Origin: Carposina sasakii
Lineage: Eukaryota; Arthropoda; Insecta; Lepidoptera; Carposinidae
DNA: 64,000 bases
Direction of reading: 5' to 3'
Assembly: GCA_014607495.2 (NCBI GenBank)
Contig: CP053162.1
Coordinates: forward strand, 4,906,469-4,970,468
The position numbers were made by a program, and so were the translations under genes. Under the pieces are notes generated by a model. The model made no database searches. It saw nothing but the letters and a program-made list of their open reading frames with translations, and was not told the origin of the DNA. Positions 49,101-57,449 of this stretch are shown here, one piece after another (positions within the stretch are counted from its first letter, which is position 1; every line of letters starts with the position of its first letter).

Positions 49101-50433
49101 GGCGGAGGAGAAAGCTCGGAGGGAAAAGGAGAGGAGAGAACAGGACAAATTGCTGGAGAAAGAGCGGATGAAGGCTGCCAAACAGCTGAAGATGAGGATC
49201 AGTGAGTATCGTCGTGACCTGCCCCCTGATTCCGTAACTTGCAGTAGCAGACCCGAAGTAATGCGATAGTGAGAATGTGTATGTGGGCGGGAGGACGCCT
49301 CACGCTCTCAATTTTCGATATCGCATAGCTTCAGCTTTGCAACTGCAAATTGGGCAATAGCCCTACGGTTCATTCGTGCTGCTCGCGTCGCCAGTACAGG
49401 GTGTAAATGAAGGGGTGTATTAAGCCAAAGGCTATAAAAATAGAACACTATAGAAAGCGTAACGTAACGTAAAAAAATTGAGACACATGTTTCAAAACTA
49501 TGTATATGAATTTTCCTGAGTGAGGGGAAAATAGACTTGTGATTTATCAGTCTCTTGTTGGTAAATTCTCTGTAGTGTATTATTTTCATAGTTTCCCTTA
49601 AAATACCCCTTTTTACACCCTATATACCTTAACCCGCGTGGGAAGAACACGAACGAGGGGAGAACTGCGCATGACATAGCTAACTTCACTACAATCGCAA
49701 TCGGTCGCGAATACTCGACGCAAAAGAAATGGCAAAACATATGACAGAGATAAATAGTAAAGGGCCATTGTACTTAATCCTTCGTAATCCACATTCGCAT
49801 TTTAGTTCCCAATCTTATGAACAAATTTTAGCGTCAAAACTGTGTATTAAGTGCAAAACATATGTTATACTTACAGGTAAAGGCGCAAAAGCTGTAGAAT
49901 CAGTACCACAGACCACCGAGTGTGTAACCGCAGACGATTTTATAAAACGAGCCATAGAAGACAAAGCTGCGAGCCGCAAAAGAAAAGCTACTAAACCCAC
50001 CAAAATCGCACAACCTGCAGAGCCAAAACAAAACCATATACCACCAATCAACATACCAATTCAGATCAACCACGTCGCAAACAAAAACGGTGATACCACA
50101 ATCCCACCACAGGTCACCAGTTTACCCGGAAACATAGAAACAGGCTCTCTTGTGGTACTAACTGTAGCAGATCCAAAATCTCCGTCAAAGAAAATGCTGC
50201 AAACATACATAGCTGATGGGGGTGGAAAACTCACCCCCGTAGCTATCCCCCCCTCGTTTTTATCGTCTGTAGTCAGTTATATGAAGAAAGGCACACCCAA
50301 AACCCCGGGGTCGCCTATGACGTCACCCAACAGTGTTGCCAGTGCGGAAAGCCGGGCCAGTGTTACCCCAAATGTTGTTATTAGTCCCGTAAAACGGCAA
50401 CGACATAGCTCGTATACTATAACACAACTTTGA
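42747..50433 (+). CDS. Bdp1: BDP1, TFIIIB component B'' (RNA polymerase III initiation)
   Basis: Nine coding exons join in frame into 744 residues: 42747-43146, 43328-43563, 44739-44857, 45553-45759, 46245-46367, 47264-47429, 48012-48227, 48991-49201, 49877-50433. BDP1 binds TBP and BRF1 at tRNA and 5S promoters and helps open DNA for Pol III in the nucleus. The diagnostic part is the extended SANT/Myb domain across exons 7-8: DWGADETVRFYRALAAIGTD, then LMQPLFPTRTRRDLKVKFKK, then EERLNGAQVDKALR. An Arg/Lys-rich helix with MYDLIFYNP precedes it, as in other BDP1 proteins, and a charged helix (EKARREKERREQDKLLEKER) follows. The N- and C-terminal parts are Ser/Pro/Lys-rich and look disordered. 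The N-terminus has a 21-residue tandem duplication. All introns are GT-AG and several hold MITEs or other repeats. Confidence 0.95.
43328..43563 (+). CDS. Bdp1: BDP1 exon 2
   Basis: It lies between the acceptor AATTCACAG and the donor GTATGC. It encodes YSVPSVPSVTEEAIMDG and ends KLRPVPRLAPLRRNSVQ in phase 0. Confidence 0.9.
43753..43818. repeat. 14-bp inverted repeat in BDP1 intron 2
   Basis: ATAAAGAATCATAA (43753-43766) and TTATGATTCTTTAT (43805-43818) are exact inverse copies with 38 nt between them. A SINE remnant (CCTAAGGTCTTGTGTTATGG) lies just upstream at 43659-43695. Confidence 0.6.
43981..44119. mobile_element. About 139-bp fold-back MITE in BDP1 intron 2
   Basis: The two halves are near-inverse copies: GACAGTCAC..TTAAACCTAAACGTAAAATTAG on the left and CTAAAATTAGGTTTACG..TTAAGTGTGACAGTC on the right, about 45 nt each, with further loose pairing (CTTTTCTC/GAGAAAG) toward a central loop. 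It has no coding content. It is a terminal-inverted-repeat element of unknown superfamily. Confidence 0.7.
44739..44857 (+). CDS. Bdp1: BDP1 exon 3
   Basis: Acceptor TGACTACAG, donor GTAATA. Its 39 codons plus two bases encode GSASESEDESRRALHSGG through LSQLLAMPM, a Ser/Arg-rich linker. Confidence 0.85.
45184..45442. mobile_element. About 260-bp CGATCGAT-rich inverted-repeat element in BDP1 intron 3
   Basis: The left end (ACCAAACCAATCGATCGA) and the complement of the right end (GGCCAGACCAATCGAACGA) are inverted repeats. The body has many CGATCGA and CAACGTCAACCGAT variants and an AC microsatellite at 45317-45332. The composition differs from the flanks. Confidence 0.5.
45553..45759 (+). CDS. 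Bdp1: BDP1 exon 4
   Basis: Acceptor TATTCTTTCAG, donor GTTAGT. It encodes EPNRIRNDSFTNRIRTESLS to QAALSPVKEKQS. A Lys codon is split over the junction to exon 5. Confidence 0.85.
45785..45905 (+). repeat. Interspersed repeat copy in BDP1 intron 4
   Basis: The blocks CGCCCATTATCCCCCAAAGAGG, GTGTGCAAATTACACACCCAC and TAAGTCCCACGTGGTA are shared with 985-1110 and 37690-37810. The copy starts 25 nt after the exon 4 donor. Confidence 0.55.
46245..46367 (+). CDS. Bdp1: BDP1 exon 5: basic helix before the SANT domain
   Basis: Acceptor ATTTTTTCAG, donor GTAAGT. It encodes QRRLEAHRRMAAMRRRRETV and LTMYDLIFYNPTENP, a conserved N-terminal part of the BDP1 core. Confidence 0.9.
47264..47429 (+). CDS. 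Bdp1: BDP1 exon 6
   Basis: Acceptor AACACGCAG, donor GTAAGT. It encodes an acidic/Lys-rich run (PDEDEIKAKEANAKEAERK) and the conserved PQIKLGPNGEIILDQQSL before the SANT exon. Confidence 0.9.
48012..48227 (+). CDS. Bdp1: BDP1 exon 7: SANT domain
   Basis: Acceptor CATCACACAG, donor GTAAGG; 72 codons in phase 0. The SANT helices run from TADWGADETVRFYRAL to TRTRRDLKVK. The exon is distinctly GC-rich and encodes a short Gly run (GSWGGGGV). Confidence 0.95.
48463..48766 (+). mobile_element. Helitron-like repeat in BDP1 intron 7
   Basis: It runs from TCTATACATATAATAAAAATG to the terminus GGAGTCGCGGGCGTCCACTAGT. The copy at 39474-39683 matches the first two thirds. Ends in CTAGT without inverted repeats fit the non-autonomous Helitrons of Lepidoptera. 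The superfamily is inferred. Confidence 0.55.
48991..49201 (+). CDS. Bdp1: BDP1 exon 8
   Basis: Acceptor CGGTATTTCAG, donor GTGAGT. It begins FKKEERLNGAQVDKALRSAT, completing the SANT domain, and continues with a highly charged helix ending KQLKMRI in phase 1. Confidence 0.93.
49397..49621. mobile_element. 225-bp CAGGGTGT MITE in BDP1 intron 8
   Basis: Left end CAGGGTGTAAATGAAGGGG, right end CCCCTTTTTACACCCTA; it is of the family at 13501-13778. It lies 195 nt after the exon 8 donor. Confidence 0.6.
49877..50433 (+). CDS. Bdp1: BDP1 last exon
   Basis: The acceptor TACTTACAG fixes the start, and the split Ser codon closes the phase. It encodes KGAKAVESVPQTTECVTADD to the stop after YTITQL: a Pro/Thr/Ser/Lys-rich tail with KTPGSPMTSPNS. 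The open frame continues upstream to 49729, but that part is intron. Confidence 0.88.
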
Positions 50434-50796
50434 TGTAGAAATAAGAACTTTAAAAAAATATGAGATTTAGTGCTGCCTTAATCATTATAGCCATCCGAGT
50501 CCGTTTCAAAGAATAAGTGCTGTGCCTGATTTCGGAACTAGCATTTTTTGTATGCAGTTACACAGAAAATTTAGCCATACAAAGAGCCACTAGTGCCATC
50601 GTTCAAAGGAAGTATTTGGTGAAACGCACTACTTATTATGTGGTATGTCGATCTCTTTCATAAGCATAGCATTTAGTCGGCATTTTGTACCATATAAATC
50701 AAGTTTCTTAGGTTCGAATCCAAGTGTGTATTTTCACCATTTTATAACCAAAATATAAATATCAAACTATGGTGATCACTACAATATGAAGTAAGC

Positions 50797-50802
50797 AATA
50801 AA
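50797..50802 (+). other. Candidate BDP1 polyadenylation signal
   Basis: AATAAA lies 364 nt after the BDP1 stop and 64 nt before the target duplication of the hAT element, and is followed by ATTATTATGCTTC. Confidence 0.45.
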
Positions 50803-51285
50803 TTATTATGCTTCTATAGAGGCTGATTTATAAACATACGAAATTCCTTATAACGATATAACCTACCCGTGATCAGGGGCGGTTTATACACTAGGCCCGC
50901 TAGGCCCGAGCCTAGGGCGCCGTACCAGAAGGGGGCGCCACGGGCCGGCGAAATTCGCAAGTTTGCGCGCCCCTTTCTCTTATGCACCCATACAAATCGT
51001 ACGCCCATTGTGAAACATCCTGACAAGCGAATTCAATTTTTTTCGTGCTCAATCCATTTTTGTTGTCAGACATTTCTGCGAACAAATTTCCCACCCTACA
51101 GTCCCTACATTGTAGTACAACCATGAAGAAGCGAACCAGTGGAGAGCGGATACGGGGCGACCGCACTCACGAAACATATGTTATATCAATATAATGCTTC
51201 GAAAATTTTAGTCAGTCGGACTTTACAGTCTATAAAGTGCGCACGTCTTGCAGTCCCGTTTTAAGCGTACAAAAAATTGTTAAAC

Positions 51286-51632
51286 ATGCCTAGTTGTGCT
51301 ATTAAATGGTGTGCGATCGGGATGCAGCAAGTGAAGTTGCTAAGGGACCACTAGTATAAAATATTAATCCGCTTTATTAACACTAAAAATTCAAGTCCTT
51401 TATATATTACCTATTTATTTACTTACAGTTAAATCAGCATTCTTATTACTCGTACTTTCACATTTTTAGATTTCCACACGACGGCGTGAAGAAAAAAATC
51501 TGGAGCAATGCTACTCAAAGAGACAATTTCATAACAACAAAATATAGTGTCTTGTGTTCCAGACATTTTACATCAGATAGTTTTGAAAATTTAAAAAATA
51601 ACAGGCGCCGATTATATAGCTCTAGACACTAG
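51286..51632 (+). pseudogene. THAP finger remnant of the hAT element
   Basis: A first piece begins MPSCAIKWC at 51286 (Cys pair). After an apparent intron ending CACATTTTTAG, a second piece at about 51470 encodes FPHDGVKKKIWSNATQRDNF and YSVLCSRHFTSDSFENL with the second Cys and His. C-x4-C..C-x2-H with the FP and HF..D.F signatures is the THAP DNA-binding fold. The frame ends at TAG (51630-51632) without reaching a catalytic domain. Confidence 0.7.
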
Positions 51633-51716
51633 ACCGTTCTAAACACTTGAAGTTGTAAGATATTCTGCTCGATTTCTGTTCTATATAAAAACATTGTAAC
51701 TCTATAATCTATTTAT

Positions 51717-52223
51717 GGCGAGTCAGGTATCAACGCTCGCTTTGGCTTTCTCAGTCGTTTGCCATCACTCACGGATGCAGAGATCATCACACAATGTGAA
51801 GATTTACAGACGATATACTCCACCGATCTCGACAACGATTTTGGTGAAGAATGTATACATTTCCGGAATTTTATCCGGCAAATCGGATTGACGGATGATG
51901 AAATCAACATTGGGAAATGTTTGATGATCATTCGCGAGAAGAATATTGTTGCTACATTTCCCAATATGGATATCGTTTTTCGAATGTATCTCACGCTTTT
52001 CTCCAGTAACGCTACAGGGGAACGTTCCTTTTCGACGTTGAAAAGAGTGAAATCTTATTTACGAAATACGATGGGTCAGAATCGTCTCTCTAGTCTCGCG
52101 TTTTTATCGTCGAATGCAGAGCTTGTTGATATCACAGAGACTGATGCAATCGTTGATAAATTTGCAAGCTTAAAAGCGAGCGTTTTAATCGGGTGCACTG
52201 AATCGGCAATATCTCCAAAATAA
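51717..52223 (+). pseudogene. hAT transposase C-terminal domain, truncated
   Basis: The open frame reads GESGINARFGFLSRLPSLTD into FPNMDIVFRMYLTLFSSNAT, then GERSFSTLKRVKSYLRNTMG and RLSSLAFLSSN, the hAT dimerisation signature, ending at TAA. The nearest known relatives are the THAP12 / 52-kDa PKR-inhibitor-repressor type of proteins. It lacks the RNase H-like catalytic core upstream. Confidence 0.85.
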
Positions 52224-52460
52224 AATATATACATATGTGCTCCATTCCTACCTACAAACCTACGTCATATATGTATGATTGAAATTTTGTTTTCGTTAAA
52301 TTATTTTTGAAATATAAAAATTATTAATTCTAGCCTATGCTTTTTCAACTATTTTATGGAGAGGGGGCGCTAATTTCGTCAGGCCTAGGGCGCCCGTTTT
52401 CGTAAACCACCCCTGCCCGTGATTATGTATGACTGTATAACAATATACTGTAAATTAAGA

Positions 52461-52690
52461 CGGCCGATTGGTGTAGTTGGTAGTGGCCCTGCCTGCGACA
52501 CCATAGGTCCTGGGTTCGAATCCCGGTAGGTGCAAACATGTGATGAATATCGGTGTTTGTTTCCGAGTCATGGATGTTTCTATACTTATCTATGTATTTA
52601 TATACCGTTGCTTAGTACCCACGACATAAGACCTTAGGGATCTTGGTGTGGGACTAGGTCAATGTGTTGTGGAAAAAGAATATTGAACAA
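52461..52690 (+). mobile_element. tRNA-derived SINE, plus strand
   Basis: Head ACGGCCGATTGGTGTAGTTGG (box A), GGTTCGAATCCCGG (box B), body TTTCCGAGTCATGGATGTTTC, GTACCCACGACATAAGACC and GGGACTAGGTCAATGTG, then an AT-rich tail. Its twin is on the minus strand at 14940-15187. It begins 37 nt after the hAT target duplication. Confidence 0.8.
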
Positions 52691-53758
52691 ATACATATGT
52701 AAAATTTATAAAAATTTGTTACCTGATGTGATGAGTGTGATTAAAAGATTTTTTTACTACTGCTTCAATCTGTTTTATAGATTTATATTTAAATTACTTT
52801 TGTAATCACACCATATACCATGTAAATATAGTTTAAATTTGTTTTAATAAATTAATTTGTTTTATACATATTAGAATATTATTTGTTTAAATATTGCCCA
52901 AGAAAAGTAACAAAAGAAACCATTTAGTTAACCTTAAAAATATATTTATTTACACACACATATTTTAAGTCTTTTGAAATAGCATAAGGTCTGCACCAAT
53001 TGCCTAAAATCTAAGATTAGTTACAGCGTTTTTAAACTGAAAGAAATATCCTAGTCCTACGATTGAGATGCCGCCATATAGCGGACGAACGTAAAATACA
53101 GCCGTCTTTAACGGTGCCCTTATGAGAAAAGTTCCTTCTCATACCACTATCGGCTAAATACTAGAGATTTCGGATTTTTTAAATTTAAAATTTTGTATAA
53201 AAACAATGGAACATTTAATCTGAAATATGAAAAAAAACACTCGAGATCGGTTATTGAAATTGGCTGTAATCACGCTGTAATACGGCATTGTTCCTAGCAA
53301 ACCAACACACAGCTACACATTCGCTGTCGGCAGATTTTCTAAGTATGCCGACATCAGTTCAACGCCCAATGCCAGGACGCAAATAAATGTCGGCGGGACT
53401 TCTAGAAAACAAGACGCAAATACGTAGTCGACGGCAGTGAATCTGTTAACGCAGCGGACGGCCTAAACGGATATAACCAAATCTATAATAACGCAATTGG
53501 TGCAAGTACCTAACCGTTGGCATTACTGGGTGCTTAGACAATGTAACATCGTTTAACAACATTCGTTGTCGCAACACTCCAACCAATAGCGTTTGGAATT
53601 CATCACGTGACTTGAGGAACGCGAAAATTAAAGCTTCCTATTGGAGCAAAGGTTTTGGTAACGAACTCTATAAAATCGATCGAGAAATGTTACTTTATCT
53701 AAGGACTCAGAGGTGTCGAAAAATATTTTAACCAGTATAAATTGGTATATGAACTTCA
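52691..53758. other. Interval 3' of SECp43
   Basis: It holds AT-rich sequence, a repeat copy at 53165-53290 shared with 10503-10625, and repeat blocks (GACATCA..TTCAACGCC..GGACGCAAATA) at 53345-53450 that recur at 47715-47825 and 54340-54430. Part of it is presumably the SECp43 3' UTR on the minus strand; no polyadenylation signal was assigned. Confidence 0.5.
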
Positions 53759-53880
53759 CTAGTGGGCTTCCACCATATCGTTGGGGAACCACTGGGATGA
53801 CTCCAGAGCGTCCCACAAAGACAACTGTGGGTCTAGGAACTCCTGGTTTAAGTAGTCCACGTCCACTGTAGTTTTGTGAT
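53759..53880 (-). CDS. Trnau1ap: SECp43 exon 6: C-terminal block
   Basis: Acceptor GTTTTTGCAG. Its 39 complete codons end at TAG: VDVDYLNQEFLDPQLS and LWDALESSQWFPNDM. This short aromatic C-terminus is characteristic of the SECp43 family. Confidence 0.9.
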
Positions 53881-56668
53881 CTGCAAAAACAAAACATCTA
53901 TGTATCCTTATAATTCAATAGGTACACAAGCTACAAACGGAACAATCTAAACTTTATGAATAATGAATGCCAGTTTCAGCCTAAAATTTGCTGCAACTCA
54001 AACGGTTTCTTTTGTTTTGACCGGGTGGTCGCCATAAAATTAAATTTAGTACAATTCAGAGCATTCATTGCGTCCTAAGTTCACGTCGTTACGGTAAAAT
54101 TGTTGGACGACTATCGCCTCTAGATAGCTGTATCCATTATAACGACTATTTGTAGTTAATTTTATTGTTTTCATTTGGCGCACCAATGGCACACGTGCCT
54201 TTACTAGGTAATTTTTTTAGGCATTAATTATGCACTAAAAGTATGAATGCAAATTGCAGTTTAGAAAAATTGGCAAATAATGTATAAATGTTAGCCTATT
54301 CCGCATTATAGTTTTCGCTGCACGCAAATTTTTTAAACATGCAGACATCAGTTCAACGCCTATAAGTGTGAGGACGCAAAAATACATGTCGGCGGCACCT
54401 CTAGAAGACGCAAATATGTAGTCGCTGGCAGTGAACTCGTTAGACAACGCCATCTATACTCACCAACAAGAGCTATATCATCGGTGGACGGCTTCACGAC
54501 TGGGTTTTGGACAGCTTCCACCGGGGCGGCGGGGGTTGGGGCCGGCGCCCCTTCAGCCTGCCCGTAATAACCTGACCACGCGGAGTAATTCTGCCAGTAT
54601 GCTGACGGGTCATAGTACTGATTGTACTCCTGTAAATCACAATGATTTGTCAGTTTTCATAAACTAGCTAGAATTTGTAATTATTTTAAGTAGAAGTGAG
54701 ACTACTCCGTCCATGTATACTTGTTTGCCTTTAGTTTCGGAGCCTATTCACTGCAATCAAACAAATAAAAAAGAAACACTAAATTATTCTTAACATAATA
54801 ATCTAGTGTTTCTTTTTTATTGCTGCCGTAAGTATATTTAAGTGCTGCAAAGTATATTTCTGAAAAACTGCATCCAAATCAACACAAACATGATCATTTA
54901 CAGTAGAAGACAGAGATTTTAGTTAGTTGAGATGTAGAGTTAGTACAGTATAACTTAACCCAGATTTAGACAAACTTTTATGCCAATCTGTTGATATATT
55001 GCTGAGACTAATGTTTATTACAAAGGATGTTAATTGTAAAAACAATGCAATAAGAATAACATACCGTCCCACTATTGTATGATGGATTGGCAGATGCCCC
55101 TGAAGGAGGAGCACTGGACTGTGGCAACGAACTCTTCGGTTTAGGCACAGCTGTGCAAATCTTGAGAGGTTTAGATCCAAGGCCCGTGTAGCCATTCATT
55201 GCATACAATGCATTACGTTGCTCCTCTTCATTGCCAAATCGTACAAAACCATATCCTTTTGTGTAGCCTGTGTTGTCGAGGATGACTGGAATGGTAAAAC
55301 AGGAGTGAATATTTAATAGGCAAAGTTTGGTCTGATATTGTGCTCAAAAAATAGTTTTAAGCACATTCTTTTTGATCTTACAAATGTAAGTGTGTTAATA
55401 GCAACAAAATTAAATATAAACATTCAACCATAACTCCAGCCAATCTATTTAGTTATTTAATTTAGGCTTACCAATCTACATTTCATACATTTAAATTACC
55501 ATTATTTTTACTTTTTAATGAGCTACATACCTTTGGCAGTTTTAATCGAATTATATTTAGATGCAAACACCCTATATAGTGAGTAGTCATCTACATCAGG
55601 GCTAAGGTCACCAACCCACACTGAAAACTCCCTCTCTTGCTGCATATTAGCACGAGCTTCCCTTGATGCAGTATTCAACCTGAAACGGACCACTGGAAAT
55701 GTGCCTGGTATAGGTTTTCCATTTAACTTGTGCATGGCATCCACAGATTCCTCATCAGTCTGTAAATACAAATGATATTAAGTTTAATAGATATGTTGAC
55801 GACATTTAGTGACAATAAACTGAATTTGTGTCTATGTGCAATAAGTATTTGCTACCAAGTACTGCAAACAGTGCAGTGTCGGCAGAGTAAAATAGCACCA
55901 ACCCCATGTCAGTGTCTTTTTGGGAGGTGGACTGCACCACCTAATGTGTTGACAACATATTGTGAAAATCACACTGCGGTCACCAACCCGCAGCATGGGT
56001 ATGCATGCATGCATGACAAAAACCCCCCTATGGCAGTATCCTTGTGGTATTCCCTAGGGGAAACATCCAGCAGTGTACTCCAATATCTATGCGTTCTATG
56101 CACATTATCCATGTAAATTTTGATTATGTATTATGTAAAACTTGTATTAAAAAAGATGTCTTCTTAACATACCTGGAAGTGTATGAAGGCATATCCAGCT
56201 GGTTCCCCTGTGAACTTATTCCTCATGACCTTGACTGTAAGGGGTCTTTGCCCCATTCGTGTGAATGCAGCCATGATAAAGCTTTCCGTCATATTTGGTT
56301 CCAACTAGAAGAATAAAGGTTATGTTCAGACATTCATAAAATGTACTTAGAAAAGCATGTAGAACCTGGATTAAATTGTTGGTGATATTAATCGTTCGGC
56401 GCGAGGCCCAAAAATGATTAATATAGTGTCGAATCATGTATTTAATAATGCTAAGCCGAACAAGCATGATCATTAGGCAGGTAACAGTGCTATACAGTGG
56501 TCATGTCGGTATCATAAGACGCTGCTGTATTATTCATTTTTATTGTATTATTCTTCTTTCATAAGTATTGCATATCATATTGATTGAGAGAACATTTATT
56601 TGATCAAAAAGGCAAATAAAACTTGAGTATTATAAACTTACACTTCCCATCCATAATTGGCACTGCAT
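53759..56668 (-). CDS. Trnau1ap: SECp43 / tRNA selenocysteine 1-associated protein 1
   Basis: Six minus-strand exons (56642-56668, 56173-56304, 55531-55759, 55065-55285, 54464-54629, 53759-53880) join in frame to 298 residues, close to the 287 of the human protein. There are two RNA-recognition motifs. RRM1 starts QCQLWMGSLEPNMTESF and has AGYAFIHF. RRM2 starts FSVWVGDLSPDVDDYSLY and has KGYGFVRF. Then comes a Tyr-rich linker (EYNQYYDPSAYWQNYSAWSG) and a C-terminal block SLWDALESSQWFPNDM, equivalent to the human end that has LYDALMDCHWQP. SECp43 associates with tRNA-Sec in vertebrates. Lepidoptera examined so far are thought to lack selenoproteins, so the role here is more likely general RNA or tRNA binding. 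The gene is head to head with the zyxin-like gene. Confidence 0.95.
54464..54629 (-). CDS. Trnau1ap: SECp43 exon 5: Tyr-rich linker
   Basis: Acceptor TGATTTACAG, donor GTGAGT. It encodes EYNQYYDPSAYWQNYSAWSG then a Pro/Ala run (GAPAPTPAAPVEAV) and DDIALV, phase 1 at its end. Confidence 0.9.
54764..54821. repeat. 18-bp perfect hairpin in SECp43 intron 4
   Basis: AATAAAAAAGAAACACTA (54764-54781) and its exact complement (54804-54821) enclose a 22-nt loop that itself has ATTATT/AATAAT. The upstream phrase TTTCGGAGCCTATT..GCAAT also occurs at 21429-21453, in an HCN intron. Confidence 0.7.
55065..55285 (-). CDS. Trnau1ap: SECp43 exon 4: RRM2 core
   Basis: Acceptor CATTCCAG, donor GTATGT. It encodes ILDNTGYTKGYGFVRFGNEE, then GLGSKPLKICTAVPKPKSS and a Ser/Pro linker. 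RNP1 is KGYGFVRF. Confidence 0.95.
55531..55759 (-). CDS. Trnau1ap: SECp43 exon 3: end of RRM1, start of RRM2
   Basis: Acceptor TTGTATTTACAG, donor GTATGT. It encodes TDEESVDAMHKLNGKPIPG through REFSVWVGDLSPDVDDY to SKYNSIKTAK, phase 1 at its end. Confidence 0.95.
55890..56085 (+). mobile_element. RTE-tailed SINE-like repeat in SECp43 intron 2
   Basis: The blocks GTGTTGACAACATATTGTGAAA, CACTGCGGTCACCAACCCGC and TATGGCAGTATCCTTGTGGTATTCCC match, allowing for orientation, the elements at 38650-38892 and 10330-10502. The 3' TGATGA tail is missing. Confidence 0.55.
56173..56304 (-). CDS. Trnau1ap: SECp43 exon 2: RRM1
   Basis: Acceptor TATTCTTCTAG, donor GTATGT, 44 codons. LEPNMTESFIMAAFTRMG to GEPAGYAFIHFQ forms most of RRM1. 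Confidence 0.93.
56642..56668 (-). CDS. Trnau1ap: SECp43 exon 1
   Basis: Only nine codons, MQCQLWMGS, then the donor GTAAGT. It supplies the first strand of RRM1. Confidence 0.88.
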
Positions 56669-57449
56669 GGCTAGTCCTTGTGTAAGACACCTTGACAAGA
56701 CAAAAATTATATCCGAATAAGTAGAAGGTAAAATGTAATCGTAATCAAGGAAATTAGACGACAGCGACGACAGGAATTACAAAATAATTAAATACAAAAC
56801 TCTTGACAAAACTGCACACCAACACGTAAAAACAATCTGACCAAAGAATATACTACTCTCTAACGAGAAATCTGACTGAGTGACTGAGTGAATGAATTAA
56901 TGATGAGTGATAATAGAATGAAATCGTTCTCTCTGTATTGTACTCCTAGTGAGGGGATGATAACAGAAATCGATAGTTCGCTGAATAATCCATTATCTGA
57001 ATGTTTGGAACTAAAAATACAGATATAATCTAAATAATAATAAATAGAAAATAATCATAATAAAAACAAAAAGATTTTTTTTTAATCAAATATAAAACAT
57101 CACTATATATTTATATTATTCTTCGTAAACATAGCTATGTAACTACGTACACTAATCTGAGATACTTATTTATTATTATCTGAGTCATACATTTGTCATA
57201 CATTGTCACGTCCTATAGTTGTCTTAAAAGCCATTTCAGTAGAAAATAGGGTTTTGGTTGTGTGATATATGTACAATTTCTTTACATTAGCAACGTTATT
57301 TTTCGTGAAATCAGTTAACTTTTTGTGCAATTTTAATAACATTGTGTAATTTGAAATATAAGTGGTGCAGCTTATACGAATAAACAAAAGTGGCATACCT
57401 ACTTGTTCAACATTAAGGTATAGTAGATACGAAGAATATCTATGCCAAA
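56669..57449. promoter_or_regulatory. Divergent intergenic region between SECp43 and the zyxin-like gene
   Basis: These 781 nt separate two start codons that point away from each other, so both promoters must lie here. It is AT-rich with no recognised transposon and no clear TATA or initiator that I would defend. A tandem GACTGAGTGACTGAGTGAATGA lies at 56871-56893. Confidence 0.5.

Larger units (their letters stand above)
50874..52415 (+). mobile_element. THAP-hAT DNA transposon copy, 1542 bp
   Basis: The ends are hAT-like inverted repeats (CAGGGGCGGTTTA on the left; the complement of TAAACCACCCCTG on the right), and both subterminal zones share GCCTAGGGCGCC. Both sides carry the 8-bp target duplication CCCGTGAT (50866-50873 and 52416-52423), which is the hAT rule. 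Inside is a spliced-looking THAP finger and a hAT C-terminal domain in the same strand, but the catalytic middle of the transposase is gone. It is therefore an internally deleted, non-autonomous copy. Confidence 0.9.

Noticed and set aside
49729..49876. BDP1 last exon starting at the ATG at 49729
   Set aside because: The acceptor TACTTACAG at 49876 closes the phase with exon 8 and the residues upstream do not look like BDP1; they are translated intron.
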